Of a stretch of 64,000 nt of DNA, positions 10,431-21,370 are shown piece by piece (positions within the stretch are counted from its first letter, which is position 1; each line of letters starts with the position of its first letter). A model generated the notes under the pieces. That model did not search any database. It saw only the letters and a list, made by a program, of their open reading frames with translations, and had not been told where the DNA came from. Source of the DNA: Acestrorhynchus altus (lineage: Eukaryota; Chordata; Actinopteri; Characiformes; Acestrorhynchidae); contig CM067505.1 in assembly GCA_034509495.1 (NCBI GenBank), positions 13,973,704-14,037,703 of the forward strand. Reading direction: 5' to 3'. The position numbers and the translations under genes are program-made.

Positions 10431-11038
10431 GCAGTAGCCTTACTGGGGGGGGGGTTCACAACGACGGGGGGGGCGGGGGTGTGTGGTGGGGGTTGTCCTG
10501 ACCTTTGTGTTATTCCCGTTTTCAGTCTACCCTCATTAATGCGCCCCCGTTTAAATACCCGACTGTAAAACTTAAGGAGCAGCTCTGAGGACTACAGGAC
10601 CGTGTGAGGCAACAGGCTATGCGCGCGCCTGCCTGCGTGCGTGTGTGTGTGTGAGTGATAGTCGGGGAGAGAGTCCTTGTGTAGTGTGCACGCGCATCAT
10701 CGACAGAAGGGTCACCGCCGCTAGCCCACACCGGCCGGCCTCTGTTCACTAAAAAGTGAGAGAGGGCTCAGGAGGAGTACAGAAGGAGGTGATCAACAGC
10801 CTTTGACGCAGAAACGCGGCTCCGCTTCTCCTGAAGGACAAAGCCGGACAAAACCCATCCTACTCACCGGTTAAGGATCCGAGACTGTTCGGTAGCCACT
10901 TCACATCCATTCCTCTGCTCTCCATCTCAGCACATTCCTCTTCCTCCCCACCGTCCTCGCTTTCCTTCTCTCGATCTGTGTGATAGTGTTGATACACAGT
11001 CTCGACCTTTCTTTACCGTAGCCTACATGTTGCTGACT

Positions 11039-11071
11039 AGCCCCTCTGTCTCTCTCTCTCTCTCTCTCTCT
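11039..11071. repeat. (TC)n tract
   Basis: About 13 CT units inside the CpG-rich block, close to further pyrimidine tracts. Confidence 0.9.
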
Positions 11072-11251
11072 CGCCTCTCGCTCTCTCCTGTTCTCTCTCC
11101 TGTTCTCCTCCTGTTTTCTTCTCCTGCCCTCGTTAACTCTCTGTCTTGTTCTCCCTGCTGCTCTCCTCTCTCCGGTTATCCCTCTCTCGCTCTCTCTCCA
11201 GTTATTTTGTTAAAATTCAGTATATACGCCCCGTCACCTAGCAACCCCCAC

Positions 11252-11254
<3 letters not shown>

Positions 11255-11291
<37 letters not shown>
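11255..11291. repeat. (CT)n tract
   Basis: About 18 CT units inside the CpG-rich block. Confidence 0.9.
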
Positions 11292-11292
<1 letters not shown>

Positions 11293-11575
11293 GACACGTG
11301 TTGAATGCTAAACTTGTCGGTGAGGAATATTTTAACGGTGGTCTAAATCAGAGTCGTATCAGTATATAAGATGTTTATCGGACCTCGGCTCCACCGCCTC
11401 TTCCAGAGCAATGTTTAATGTCTCCCAGACTCGATGTCCCCCAGAAACGAATCCTAAACACAGGAGGTCCGTTCAGCCCAACTTCTGTCCTTACGATGCA
11501 CCAAACCGTCTTCCTCCTCCTGCCCCCTGATCGCCCCCGGTAGCGCAGGAACAGCAGAGCTGTGATCAGTCCATG

Positions 11576-11577
<2 letters not shown>

Positions 11578-11615
<38 letters not shown>

Positions 11616-11630
11616 GTCTGTCTGTCTGAG
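11578..11630. repeat. (CT)n followed by (CTGT)n
   Basis: CT units are followed by CTGT units at 11612-11628. Confidence 0.9.
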
Positions 11631-11869
11631 GGGGGACGGAACCTCGATGATTAGTATCTGATTCAGTTGTAATTCCTTATTTTCGTCCCTCATCCAGGTA
11701 TTCTGTCCTCTTCTGGACATCTGGGTCTTGGAGTGCTGCAGAGAAAGCGTGGCACCCCGCTCAGCTCACTCCTGCCTTATCTGGAGGTAATCATTCACAA
11801 CCGTGTGTGTGAGAGAGTGTATGGTGGTGGGAGGGAGGTGGAGTGTTGTATTCGTGTTTAGCATGCATG

Positions 11870-12047
<178 letters not shown>

Positions 12048-12048
<1 letters not shown>

Positions 12049-12585
12049 ATCAAGGACCCTTCTGTTTCCTCCACCTGTTACAAATTGGAATCATTACTTT
12101 AAATGACTCCACCATGTCTGTTAAGAATCTTGCCAGTAATTGCAGGACAGGGCACTGACCTCCACTAGTGGTTGTGATACACTGACCCAAGAAAATACTA
12201 ATATTTTCACATTGTGACAATGGCAATGTTTTTGTCACCGTGTTGAACTGAATAGAAAAAATGTAGATTATATTTCCAGATGTTTAAGGTGTTTAGATAA
12301 ACATGTCACATCTCTGCACAAAATGCACTGTATGCTGATTGCAGGATGGACAGTTATGGGCATGTGTACAAACATTCCAGAAAGCCTTTCAGTCTCAGAA
12401 TTTCCAAAGTCACTACTAACATAGTAATGCTGCAGTATATAAAATCTTTCTCCTTGCATCTCCCAGCTTATCAAGGATATTGATACTTGTCCATTCCCTC
12501 CCTTATTCCAGTTACATCTTTTGTTCTAGGAATGCTTTACTCTAAAAATTGCAAAAAAAAAAAACCAAAAAACATTACAGAATAG
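12048..12585. other. Unique DNA
   Basis: No gene or element recognised. Contains an A-run near 12550. Confidence 0.4.
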
Positions 12586-12589
12586 ATTT

Positions 12590-12815
12590 GAGAATCAAAT
12601 TATTATTGAAAATGTTAAATGACTCATCCCAGAGGTATTCAGTGGTCCATACTCCAGAGAACTCTGTTTCATTGCTCCGCAGCCCATTGCTATATACTTC
12701 TAGCCAATGCTTGGCATAGAGCTTGATGACCTTAGGCTCATGCACCACAGCTCCAAAGCACTCCCTTGGTAATCTGGCAAGACATTTTTTGGATATTATG
12801 CAATCTGTTTGGGTA
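12590..12815 (-). pseudogene. Tc1-like transposase fragment (catalytic part)
   Basis: Read on the minus strand, the frame crossing 12575-12829 holds HEPKVIKLYAKHWLE, then WTTEYLWDESF. This is the segment around the first catalytic Asp of fish Tc1 transposases (usual form W(S)DES). Codon losses and changes show it is dead. It probably belongs to the same family as 13991-14470. Confidence 0.65.
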
Positions 12816-13990
12816 CATTTAATATGCATTTGTCAACAGTGGATGCACCTTTCATTAAGTTCACTAATTAGAATGGCCATCTGAATACTTTTTTATAATG
12901 TGTTGCCTCTGTGAATGACTGTAAATTAGTCTACATGAAACACTGTAATTCCATTATATTTTTCTTCAGGATATTTTCCTTTCTGGAGGCTTATTTTCTG
13001 TTTTGAAGATTAAATATGTAAATTGTGAACATTTGTAAATTCCCCATTGAATACAGTAGAGGCAGAGAACTGTGTGATTCATTGTTTTTTTATTGTTTGC
13101 CAAGAGCATATGGCTATATAATATCAGTTTTAGATATGTTAAAATTGTTATATAAATGTTTTCACTCGTTGTACAGTGGCATTGTTACACAATTATTTAT
13201 GTATGTATCATATTTTATTGTAGCACAAACTGATCAATTACAGCATACGTCCCTGATAAATTTTATGATTAATATACAAAATACGCTGCAATCAGGTAAC
13301 TGTGTAAAACGATTGCCAACTATTTCTACATTAACTGGACATTGGAACTGAAGTTACTGGAATGTCAAACAGAATTGGTCAACCATACAACAAGCCTCCT
13401 CTTTAACATAAAAGGCTACACTACTTTATGAGGAAAAAATGGCTCAAAGTCTTCAGGTAGCATGGTATGGCACAAATAAGCTTACATCAGTGGCATTAAA
13501 TAAGGGTAACTGTAGATCCTAATAAAATTTATATCTGCAGTCATAGAAACCCAAAAGTTAAGGAGCTCAGGAATGTTTAATAAGAGAGTGTTGTACAAAT
13601 TACTGCCTCTTAGTGAAAGTACTTTAGATGTACTAAACATGGTGAAAGCTGAAACCATTTTTACATAAGAAATAAGGAAAATGAGTTACACATTCACACA
13701 TGTACAGCCAGAGATTTTCTATGTCAGATGCATTCTCATCACTGGAAATGTTTAGCCAGGTTTAGGCTCGAGGGGGGCAGTTGTGTAACACATGCAAGGC
13801 ATGGCATGTCAATTGGTAAATTACCTGCTCTAATCAAACATTACCCAGACTTTGTCCAAGGGGTCTGGCAGCATAAAGTCTGGATACAACTGATTTGCAG
13901 ACATTTGCAGCACAGCTCCTCTGCATAATGTCCAGGAAAGGTTTGGTTACTGTAGACCTTAGTGTAAAAAGGGCTTAACTGGCGGTATGT
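12816..13990. other. Unique DNA
   Basis: The longest frame (13025-13351, 108 aa) has no recognisable motif. No repeat structure is visible. Confidence 0.4.
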
Positions 13991-14470
13991 GATCTACACT
14001 ACATGGTCAAAAGTATAGCATCTCATTCAAACCATTATGCATTGACATAAAATTGACTCTTCTCCAATGCTTCTGCAGCATAAGTTTATTGTTTTGAGAA
14101 TTTTTCAACTACATTTGCAACATGGCTGTGTGATTTCATGTAGTTCTTAAGAGCATTAATTAGGTTGGGCATTGTTTATCTAATGAAAGTCTGATTTGCA
14201 TTTGACATTCCTGTTCATCCAAAAGATATGCAGTAGAGTTGCTGTCAAGTCACTCTGTAGACCTCTCAAGGTTCTCCACAGTAAATTTCAGGATTTTCAT
14301 TATACTTCCCAATAGTTCCCAATGAACAGTAATTTTGTCAATTTTGCTTCCAGAGGATGCTTGAAACTTATTAATGAGGGCTTCAGTACTCAACAGTCCT
14401 GCTCTGTGCTTGTCTGACCCACCATTCCGTGGAACTAGAAACATGGCATCCTATAACTATCACTGAAATT
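13991..14470 (-). mobile_element. Tc1-like element, internally deleted
   Basis: The left end ACTACATGGTCAAAAGTAT is the terminal-repeat type also seen at 42702 and, reversed, near 40445. Inside, the minus-strand frame 14250-14444 contains a TEALINKFQASSGSKIDKITV stretch, matching the N-terminal helix region of fish Tc1 transposases. The catalytic middle is missing and the right terminal repeat is not visible. Confidence 0.6.
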
Positions 14471-15385
14471 CACTCAGTTATCAGTGTATCAGTATGCCTG
14501 TTAGTAATGTGTGTTGAAATAACCAAACTTGTGTAGCATAGTTGTTTTACCATGAAGCAGATGTTTAATATTAAGACAGATTGACACATCCCCAACAATA
14601 TCCAACAAATTGCCCTCCCACCACCACTGTTCTCTACTTGTGGTCTGACTTTTGCCATTGCAATACATTGCAAACCCACCCCATTCTCAAATTGTACCCT
14701 GTATCCACCTGTACCCTTTGTACAACGCCTGTGATGCAATTAGTATAGAATAATGTTGACTCAAGATGTTGCAGACCCATCAGCATTGAGATGAGAAAGA
14801 AAAGTGAAAGAGACATAAAAAGTGAATGACATGGAAATCAGGGAGCAGTTCTAATTTATAGGACTGAGCCTGCTTTTCTGAAGGAATCCAAAGACTACAG
14901 CTAATGTAAGGGACTTCCAACACCATGACCTCCCAGCAGCTCCTTACTTCGGTTGATTTATCCTCAAGGCCTTTGTTCTCTCTTCTCTCAACTCAGGCTA
15001 ACTCTTCTCCCTGAGGTTCCGTCATTCAGGGTTTAGTCAAGGGTTTCTTGGCTTTCTTTTTTTCACCCCATCTGTTTTGCTATGCTAGTTTTTCCCCAGG
15101 CCTCTTGAGTGAGACCACCATCCATTCACTTCAGTTTTGCTTTATAATAAAGGTACAAATAAATATTGAAACATACCTCATACTGGTGCATTTTAACACC
15201 TACCAGTTACCAAACACTCGCACTCCTCATGGATTAGTGGATAAATCTTCACTACCTCATACATATGAACCTGGGTCATATGTCACAAAGAAAGCATCTG
15301 CTTATCTGCTTTTGAATCCATCAGGTGTTGCCTGGGAACTTAAAAGCATGTGACTTCAACCCAAGTGTGGTTGTAGTTCCATAAC
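14471..15385. other. Unique DNA between element fossils
   Basis: Contains an unremarkable 101-aa frame at 15048-15353. The Gypsy-like gag starts near 15390; no LTR was recognised ahead of it. Confidence 0.4.
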
Positions 15386-15389
15386 AGTA

Positions 15390-17360
15390 AGACTCCACCA
15401 GCATGGACTCAGCAGATAAGGCAGCTTTGCAGTAAGCCATCAGTGCTCAAGGGCCTCATTGAGGCAAGCATGAGGAGGAACTGAATCAGATAAGCCAACA
15501 GTTACAAGATCTGATGTTTGCCATCCAGGGGCTCATTCAGCCACCCAAGGCTAAGCCCCCTCCTGCACTGTCTATTCAGCTAATGCTTCCTAGTGGTGCA
15601 GAAATCATGTTGTCATGTTGCAGTAGCCAGTCAGGGGGAATAACCCATGTAGATAGGACATGATCAATTAAGTCTCCATGAGATCAAGCAAAGACACCAT
15701 GAAAGGCACTGTCTGTGCTGTGGGGACTTAGGTCATGCCCTGGCCCAGCGCCCAGTTTGGTCAGTAAAAGTTCAGGCCAACCATTGGTAGGGGGCTCCAG
15801 GGTAAGCCCACTTTAAGGACCCAGAACAAGAGTGGTTTGTTCCTCCCAATTACCCTGGTATGGGATAAATCATTTGGTGATAAAAGACTCCAAGCATCTT
15901 TGCAGTTGGTAACATCATGGACCTCTCCCTGGCCAAAAAGCTAGGCTTACCTATGGAGCCCTTTGTACCACTCTTACTGTTTGCCACCAGTGATGTATTT
16001 CCCTTCAGGTCTGGATGTATAAATCCCATAGACTACAAGTCTATTTGTTGTAGGGGCCACACTGCCTAGGATTATACTTGATCCTTAAACGTTTTGAAAC
16101 TTGTGGTACCCTAAAGCTGGAGCCAGTTGATATGAACAAGGTCCTGTCACAGTACCATGACTTGGGGAAGGTCACCCTTGTATTAGTCACAAGACAATTT
16201 GAACAAAATTACCATCAAAGATCAATAACCATTATCCCTGATGACTAGAACTTTTGAGATGCTGCAACCAGCTTCTATATGTACGAAATTGTACCTCAGT
16301 CGTACCTACAGACTAGTTCAGATAAGCCCAATTGACAATGAAACACTGCACTTGCAACTCATACTGGTCACTATGAGTACTTGGTTGTGCCACTTAGGTT
16401 GAGTAATGCTCCCGCTGTCTTCCAGCATCTTATCCATGAGCATGTCATGTCAAGAGCATGTCAACCATATTTGACAGGTGCTGCAGTCCTCCGATCTCTT
16501 CATTAAACAGGAAAACGTGTAGTGCCCAAGGGGCAGCTGGCCATCGACCCAGCTATGCTGAAGGCAGTAGAAATGGGACTCACCCTAATTCACAAAATTT
16601 GCAAAATCAGTAGCCACACCACTGACTCCCCTAACCCACCAACAAGTCTAGTAGATCAACTGTCTACTCCCATCCTCCCCCTCACAGATCCCAACTTGCC
16701 ATTCTTAGTGGAAGTCCTCTGAAGTAGGCACATGAGGACTGAAGACACTTGTTGCTCCCTTGTGCAGGGACATTGAAGGACTAGTTAGGAGGGTGACTCT
16801 AAAGGGTTCCCTGCTCACTTCCTCTTTGTTGTATCCTCAGTACGCACCCAGGTGCTGCAGTGGGACATACCAGTAGGCTCTCTGGGCACCGCGGTTCCAC
16901 CCAGACCCTGGTATTCAGAGACAGTTCTGGTGGCCCAGTATGAGCCAGGAGGTCTGACACTATGTACCAGCATGCAACATTTGTACCTGCAACATAAATT
17001 CCAGGTCCAAGCCCACAGGTATATTACTGCCCCTTCCTGTCCCTCACCACTTGTCACACTTGCCTCTGGATATTATTACTGGTCTGCTCAAGTGCAGGGG
17101 CCTGTCTGTGATCATGGTGGTGGTATATAGGTTCTCTGAAGTAGCCAGATTAATTGGAATGGGCAAACAGACCTTCAGCCAAAAACACCTCCCAACTTGC
17201 AGTACCACAATCTACTCATTGATCTCAGACAGAGGTCCACAGTTCACCAACCAGTTCTGGAAAGAATTCAGCACCTCCCTGGTGGCCTCTGTCAGCCTAT
17301 CATCTTGATTTCACCCATAATCCAATGGCCAGACCCAGGTTGTGTTCCGATAACAGTGAG
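15390..17360 (+). pseudogene. Ty3/Gypsy LTR-retrotransposon gag-pol fossil
   Basis: The order matches Ty3/Gypsy. A gag-like start follows ATG 15403, then a zinc-knuckle remnant near 15707-15755 (CxxC...H, last Cys lost). A protease-side region with the MDLSLAKKLGL word sits near 15917, and an RT segment with LSNAPAVFQHLIHE at 16397-16440. An integrase core follows, with its first part near 17070-17150 and the DRGPQFTNQFW block at 17228-17262. Stops and frameshifts are frequent. RNase H and much of RT are missing: RT passes into integrase-side sequence within about 500 bp. No LTR, primer-binding site or polypurine tract is visible on either side. It is an old dead copy, described as found. Confidence 0.75.
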
Positions 17361-17364
17361 ACAG

Positions 17365-17950
17365 CTAAGGCAAGAATATATTAGGAGAGATGGATTCAAG
17401 TCACTCAAGAAGAACCACATTTTATCCCCAGCCTATAGATGTCTATGTGGACTCTCTAAAAAATTAAACAAGATATCAGAACCTTAAATGTAGTAGATAA
17501 AGCAGTGAAGTGATAAAATAACATGATTGGAAAACTGTTTTACTAAAACTACTGATATAGCACATCATAGCATACAATTGCTACAACTAAAGCTGTGGAA
17601 TACCCATCACACCACAAATGCTAAATTATATCAGGGTATCTGATATATGAAAAGTGTGACACATGAAAAGTGTGACACGTGTGATGTGATATATACAACA
17701 TATGCAAGTAAGAAACCTGTCCTTACATTTCATTACACAGATGTTTTATTATGAGAGCAACATGTGCATGAGCACTTTCATTACACAAAGTAAAACAAGT
17801 TTTGTTCCCAGCCTTTTAGTGTTATATTCCAATTGCTTATGTCTAAAACAAATGCAGAATTGCCTACATTCATCATAAACTTTGCTTCTGTGACCACAGC
17901 AAAGAAAGTTTTGCATTTTCAGTATAGATACAGTGGATTTTGCATCTGTT
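17365..17950. other. Unique DNA with a short direct repeat
   Basis: ATGAAAAGTGTGACAC occurs twice in tandem (17647-17662 and 17663-17678). Nothing else recognised. Confidence 0.5.
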
Positions 17951-17953
17951 CAT

Positions 17954-18560
17954 TCATACAGTCAGACTAATAACACTATATGCATTTATTTGTATAGTGA
18001 AAAGATCTTGGAGGTACTTGAAAGCTCTCGACTCCTTATCTAGAGCCATGACAAATTGTTTTATGAGCCCCAACTTGATGTGTAGTGGTGGCATCAGCAC
18101 CTTGCAGGGGGCCACCAGTGGCTCCCACATGACATTGTTCTTCCCCACAGAGAACTCTCTCTGCTGAGGCCAGTCGCACCTGTGATAGTGTGCTTCAGTA
18201 TCCCGGCTGTCTCAAAGGCAAAAAAAGTAAGGATGCTTTGCAAAACCACCTTGGAGGCCCATCAGGAGTGACACCATTTTGAAATCTCCAATAACTTCAG
18301 AGCCAACTACTCATCATACTTCAAGGCACCTAGCAACAACTAGCACTGAGTGAGCTACAGGAAGAGACAGATACTTGTTCCCATTGTGAACCAGCATGGC
18401 TTTGAGGCTCTTGCATGAACTGTCTATGAAGAGGCAGTTACAGGTGATACCTATAGCCTTGAATAGACCACAGCCACATTGTTGCAGAAGCTCAGTCCAT
18501 CTTGTTGTTGGCCACATACGTAGCACAATGTGTCTGCTGGACGTATGCAACCTCTTGATG
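17954..18560 (-). pseudogene. Fossil of a multicopy ORF with an MPPLHIKLGL motif
   Basis: The minus-strand frames 18314-18550 and 17954-18148 carry, in order, a CLFIDSSCKSLKAMLVHNGNK-like block, LPVAHSV, and MPPLHIKLGLIKQFVMALDKE followed by AFKYLQ. The stretch between (18150-18313) continues the protein in shifted frames. I recall this block order from proteins found in many copies in fish and insect genomes, so I treat it as transposon-associated, but I cannot name the family or a catalytic function. At least two frameshifts and several stops are present. The N-terminus is not visible. The 10-bp array at 18621-18710 lies just upstream in the direction of transcription. Confidence 0.5.
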
Positions 18561-18620
18561 CCATCTAAATTAACTGAGTTCCTGTGTACACAGGTTCACT
18601 TACTCTGTAGAACAGAGTAC

Positions 18621-18710
18621 AATTCTATACAGTTCCAGAAAGTTCTAGATAATTCTGGACAGTTCTAGAAACTTCTTGATAGTTCTCACAATTCCAGAAG
18701 CTTCTTGAAG
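18621..18710. promoter_or_regulatory. 10-bp-phased heat-shock-element-like array
   Basis: Nine consecutive 10-bp units with consensus AGTTCTAGAA. TTC triplets start at 18623, 18633, 18643, 18653, 18663, 18673 and 18683, then at 18692 and 18702 after a 1-bp slip. Several are followed at +5 by GAA (18638, 18668, 18697, 18707) or by the one-off forms GAT/GAC. TTCnnGAAnnTTC with a 10-bp period is exactly the binding pattern of heat-shock factor trimers. It may equally be a small decayed satellite of a palindromic unit. Function is not shown. Confidence 0.5.
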
Positions 18711-19200
18711 TCAATATGAACAGCACTGAATATATCACAAATATTCTTAAAATTAGATATATTTCAATATATCATTGTGCTGACTACAAAAGCAATGTCT
18801 ACCAAGAATAATAACTTTTTTCTATTCATTTAAGGCACAAAGAATTAGGAAAACAAAAAAAAATGTTTAATTGATACATAGTGTTATTTAGGCATAGCTT
18901 TGGACACTGGCAAAATGGTTTCTCACTAGCATGTCCCACATCATGAAGCATCAACTGTGGTATTTTTTCATGCAGAATGATAGAATATAAATACTGAAGT
19001 ATACCAGGTAAAGAAGAGGGCCCATCCTGTAAAAATGTTTCTTAGCTTCAAATATTCACTGCAACCCATAGGGCTGGAAGGCTTGGTTGACAGTAATCTA
19101 ATCATGCATTTGGTGTTTCTGTGTAGTTTTTTTTTGTTTGTTTGCCTTGTCAGCTAGCTACCTGTCATGTACTACCAGTCAAGGACAAACCTTCTTATTT
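18711..19200. other. Unique AT-rich DNA
   Basis: No gene or element recognised. Confidence 0.4.
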
Positions 19201-19202
19201 AA

Positions 19203-19509
19203 TGGCCATCCATTTTCTGAACCACTTATTCCTGAATAGGGTCACGGGTGAGCTGGTGCCCAGCCGGCAACTCTGAGCACAAGGGCAGGAAACAGCCCTA
19301 GACAGGGCGCTAGTCCATTGTAGGGTGCACACATGCACAGTCTAAGGGCCACTTTAGAGTCACCAATTGACCTACCATGCATGTCTTTGGGGGAAACCGG
19401 AGTACCCAGAGGAAACCCACGTGAACACGGGGAGAACATGCAAACTCCACACAGAAACTTCCCAGGTCCTTCTTGCTGTGAGGCAACAGCGCTATCCACT
19501 GCACCACCG
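19203..19509 (-). repeat. Fish SINE-like repeat, near full length (copy 2)
   Basis: On the minus strand the head at 19509-19450 reads 'ggtgcagtggatagcgctgt' then 'cctcacagcaagaaggacctggg', resembling tRNA-derived box A / box B spacing. It is followed by the block with 'catgttctccccgtgt' and 'ggtttcc', then the tail 'gaccctattcaggaataagtgg'. The tail ends in 'aaaatgg'. The internal order is complete, making this the best copy in the window. The tRNA origin is my reading of the head and was not tested. Confidence 0.7.
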
Positions 19510-19867
19510 TCTTATTTAATGTCTTTGTATTTTATTCTTTGTTTTTATAATGTAGATGAATATGGATGACAATCATATAAATGAACACATATGGATCAAT
19601 GTGATAAGCAAAAAGTGTGAAACAAACTAGAATGTTTTACAGGCTCTTTTATAATGTTGCTGGTTTTTCTAACCAAGATTATGGCATTCAAAGTGACTGC
19701 CATGTTGATGACACATGAATCATCCCCATCCCCCGTAGTATGTGTCTAAAATTTGATCACCGTCTGCAAAACATTTTTTTTGTTGTTTTTTTTTGACAAT
19801 CTAGTTTAGATTCTTCAAAGTAGTCACTTTTTACTTTCATTACATTTTGTGGAAATTCCATTTGTGT

Positions 19868-19872
19868 GAATA

Positions 19873-19906
<34 letters not shown>

Positions 19907-20053
19907 TGTGTGTGTGTGTCCTACAATGGACTAGCGCCCTGTCTAGGGTTGTTTCCCGCCCTTGCACTCAGAGTTGCCAGCTGGGCACTGGCTCCCCCAT
20001 GACCCTATTCAGGAATAAGCAGTATAGAAAATGGATGGATAGATGGATGGAAT
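19868..20053 (+). repeat. SINE-like repeat tail fused to a TG microsatellite (copy 3)
   Basis: The tail half (from 'ctacaatggactagcgccctgtc' to a (TGGA)n end at 20031-20051) lies on the plus strand, opposite to copy 2. Its 5' half is replaced by (TG)n at 19870-19919, at the point where copy 2 has a short TG-rich word. The microsatellite probably grew from the element. Confidence 0.7.
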
Positions 20054-20164
20054 TTCTTGTGTTTCAGACAATCAGTAGTGCAGAAGGTTTGGTACACAGT
20101 CCTATACAGTGAATGGCCCTATGCAGCTGCTGTTATAATCTATTTTATAGCAAGCACCTGTCAA

Positions 20165-20440
20165 CTAAATAAAGAGAAATTGTGGTCACAATGAGGACTG
20201 TCCAAGGAAAGGAAGACCAAGAGTTACCTCTGTTGGAGATGTTCATTAGTCACCAGCCTCAGAAACTGCAAATTAACTGCACCTCTGATTAGAGATCCCA
20301 TAAATGCTTCATGGAGTTCAAGTAGCAGACATCTGATCAGAGAACACTGTGTTGATCGGGCCTTTGTGATCAAATTACAACTACACAGGAAGAACAATGT
20401 GTTCTGATCAGTTGATGTCTTTATGAGATGCAGAAAAGGT
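20165..20440 (+). pseudogene. Tc1-like transposase fragment (DNA-binding region)
   Basis: The reading in shifting frames gives a GRPRV-like hinge (from 'ggaaagaccaagagttacc'), then SLRNCKLTAPLIRDPINASWS, the typical second helix-turn-helix of fish Tc1 transposases. Stops are common. No terminal repeats seen. Confidence 0.65.
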
Positions 20441-21110
20441 GAGCCAAGGATTCGTGCTGAGAAAATGCTATATGGATTTGTACTTAAAAGAGTACAAAGC
20501 TTGTTGCTGGGATGTACCCTATTGGGGTGCGATAATGTACCTATCAGCGACAGTTCTTTACTGTATCCATGTTGTTGTTTTTTTATCAGTTAAGTTAAGG
20601 CCTAATCATGAGAGTACATTTAACAAAGATGCATGTTTGACTACAAACGTATTTACAGTATTTATAACACTTATTGTGTTGCTTTGTATGTGGCTCGCAG
20701 TTTGAAGCATAGAGAAGGAGGTATGGTGGGGGTGTAAATTTCTGGGTTACTAGAGTGTGACTAGTGAGTGACTCTAACAGATCTGACTATAACAGCCTAA
20801 CTAAAAAGAGAGAACCAGAAGGTAACGTAACCATGGGAGCATCCTAAAACATTGGCGTCCAACCACTCCACCATCACAAACCTGAGTGATCCTGTGAAGG
20901 AGTCAGCACCAACATCCCAGTTTACCATAAATACCTATGTCCATGAATCCCTAAATCTGCAACCTGTAACTAAGTTAAAAAAATGTATTACCAAATGCTA
21001 CACTGTGCAAGTGAGGTTTCAGCCTAGACCTGAAGATTGAGACTGTGTCTTAGTCCCAAACATTATCTGGAAGGTTATTCCAGAGCTGGTGGTTTTGTAA
21101 GAAAAGGCTC
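20441..21110. other. Unique DNA, possible repeat at right
   Basis: No gene recognised. From about 21000 the text ('aggtttcagcctagacctg', 'ggttattccagagctgg') resembles common fish dispersed repeats, without sharp ends. Confidence 0.4.
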
Positions 21111-21129
21111 TTCCACGTGCTGAAGCCTT

Positions 21130-21370
21130 CTGAATTATGGGAACTACATTTGCAGCATTCAGCTGACGCTCTTATCAGAGCAATTTACAAGGTTCCTCCT
21201 ACTGCAGAGGAGGGCCAGAGTAGTCTTGCCCAAATCTTATTGGTCCAGCACAGCAATAATCAAACCCCAATCCTCCGCATGGTGCGGTGGCTCTTTGGTG
21301 GTGTTATCTGTTGTGCCACACCAACCAATGGGGAACTAGTTGGAAGCCAGCTACCTGTGATCTGAGTGAT
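21130..21370 (+). repeat. Dispersed fish repeat fragment ('agctgacgctcttatc' type)
   Basis: The words 'gcagcattcagctgacgctc' and 'ttatcagagcaatttacaag' match a very common teleost dispersed repeat from memory. The ends are not defined and the class is not certain. Confidence 0.4.

Larger units (their letters stand above)
10440..11786 (+). promoter_or_regulatory. CpG-rich candidate promoter and first exon
   Basis: CpG dinucleotides are frequent here (for example 10615-10740, 10800-10880, 11290-11560), unlike the rest of the window. There is a TATATAAG box at 11363-11370, an E-box CACGTG at about 11295, CT tracts (11040, 11257, 11580) and a good splice-donor context at 11785-11792 (CTGGAG|GTAATC). 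A 39-codon frame starts at ATG 11411 and ends at TGA 11528; it could be an upstream ORF. If plus-strand, the exon would run from about 11395 to 11786 and be mostly 5' UTR. The direction and the gene are unknown, and the CT tracts could also be simple repeats. This is the only place in the window that looks like a host promoter. Confidence 0.4.

Noticed and set aside
13025..13351. 108-aa plus-strand frame considered as a small gene
   Set aside because: AT-rich, no recognised motif, no neighbouring splice signals; length is within chance for this composition.
15390..17360. Considered as an infectious-type endogenous retrovirus
   Set aside because: Motif order and sequence fit Ty3/Gypsy; no envelope-like region was seen and the copy is heavily broken.
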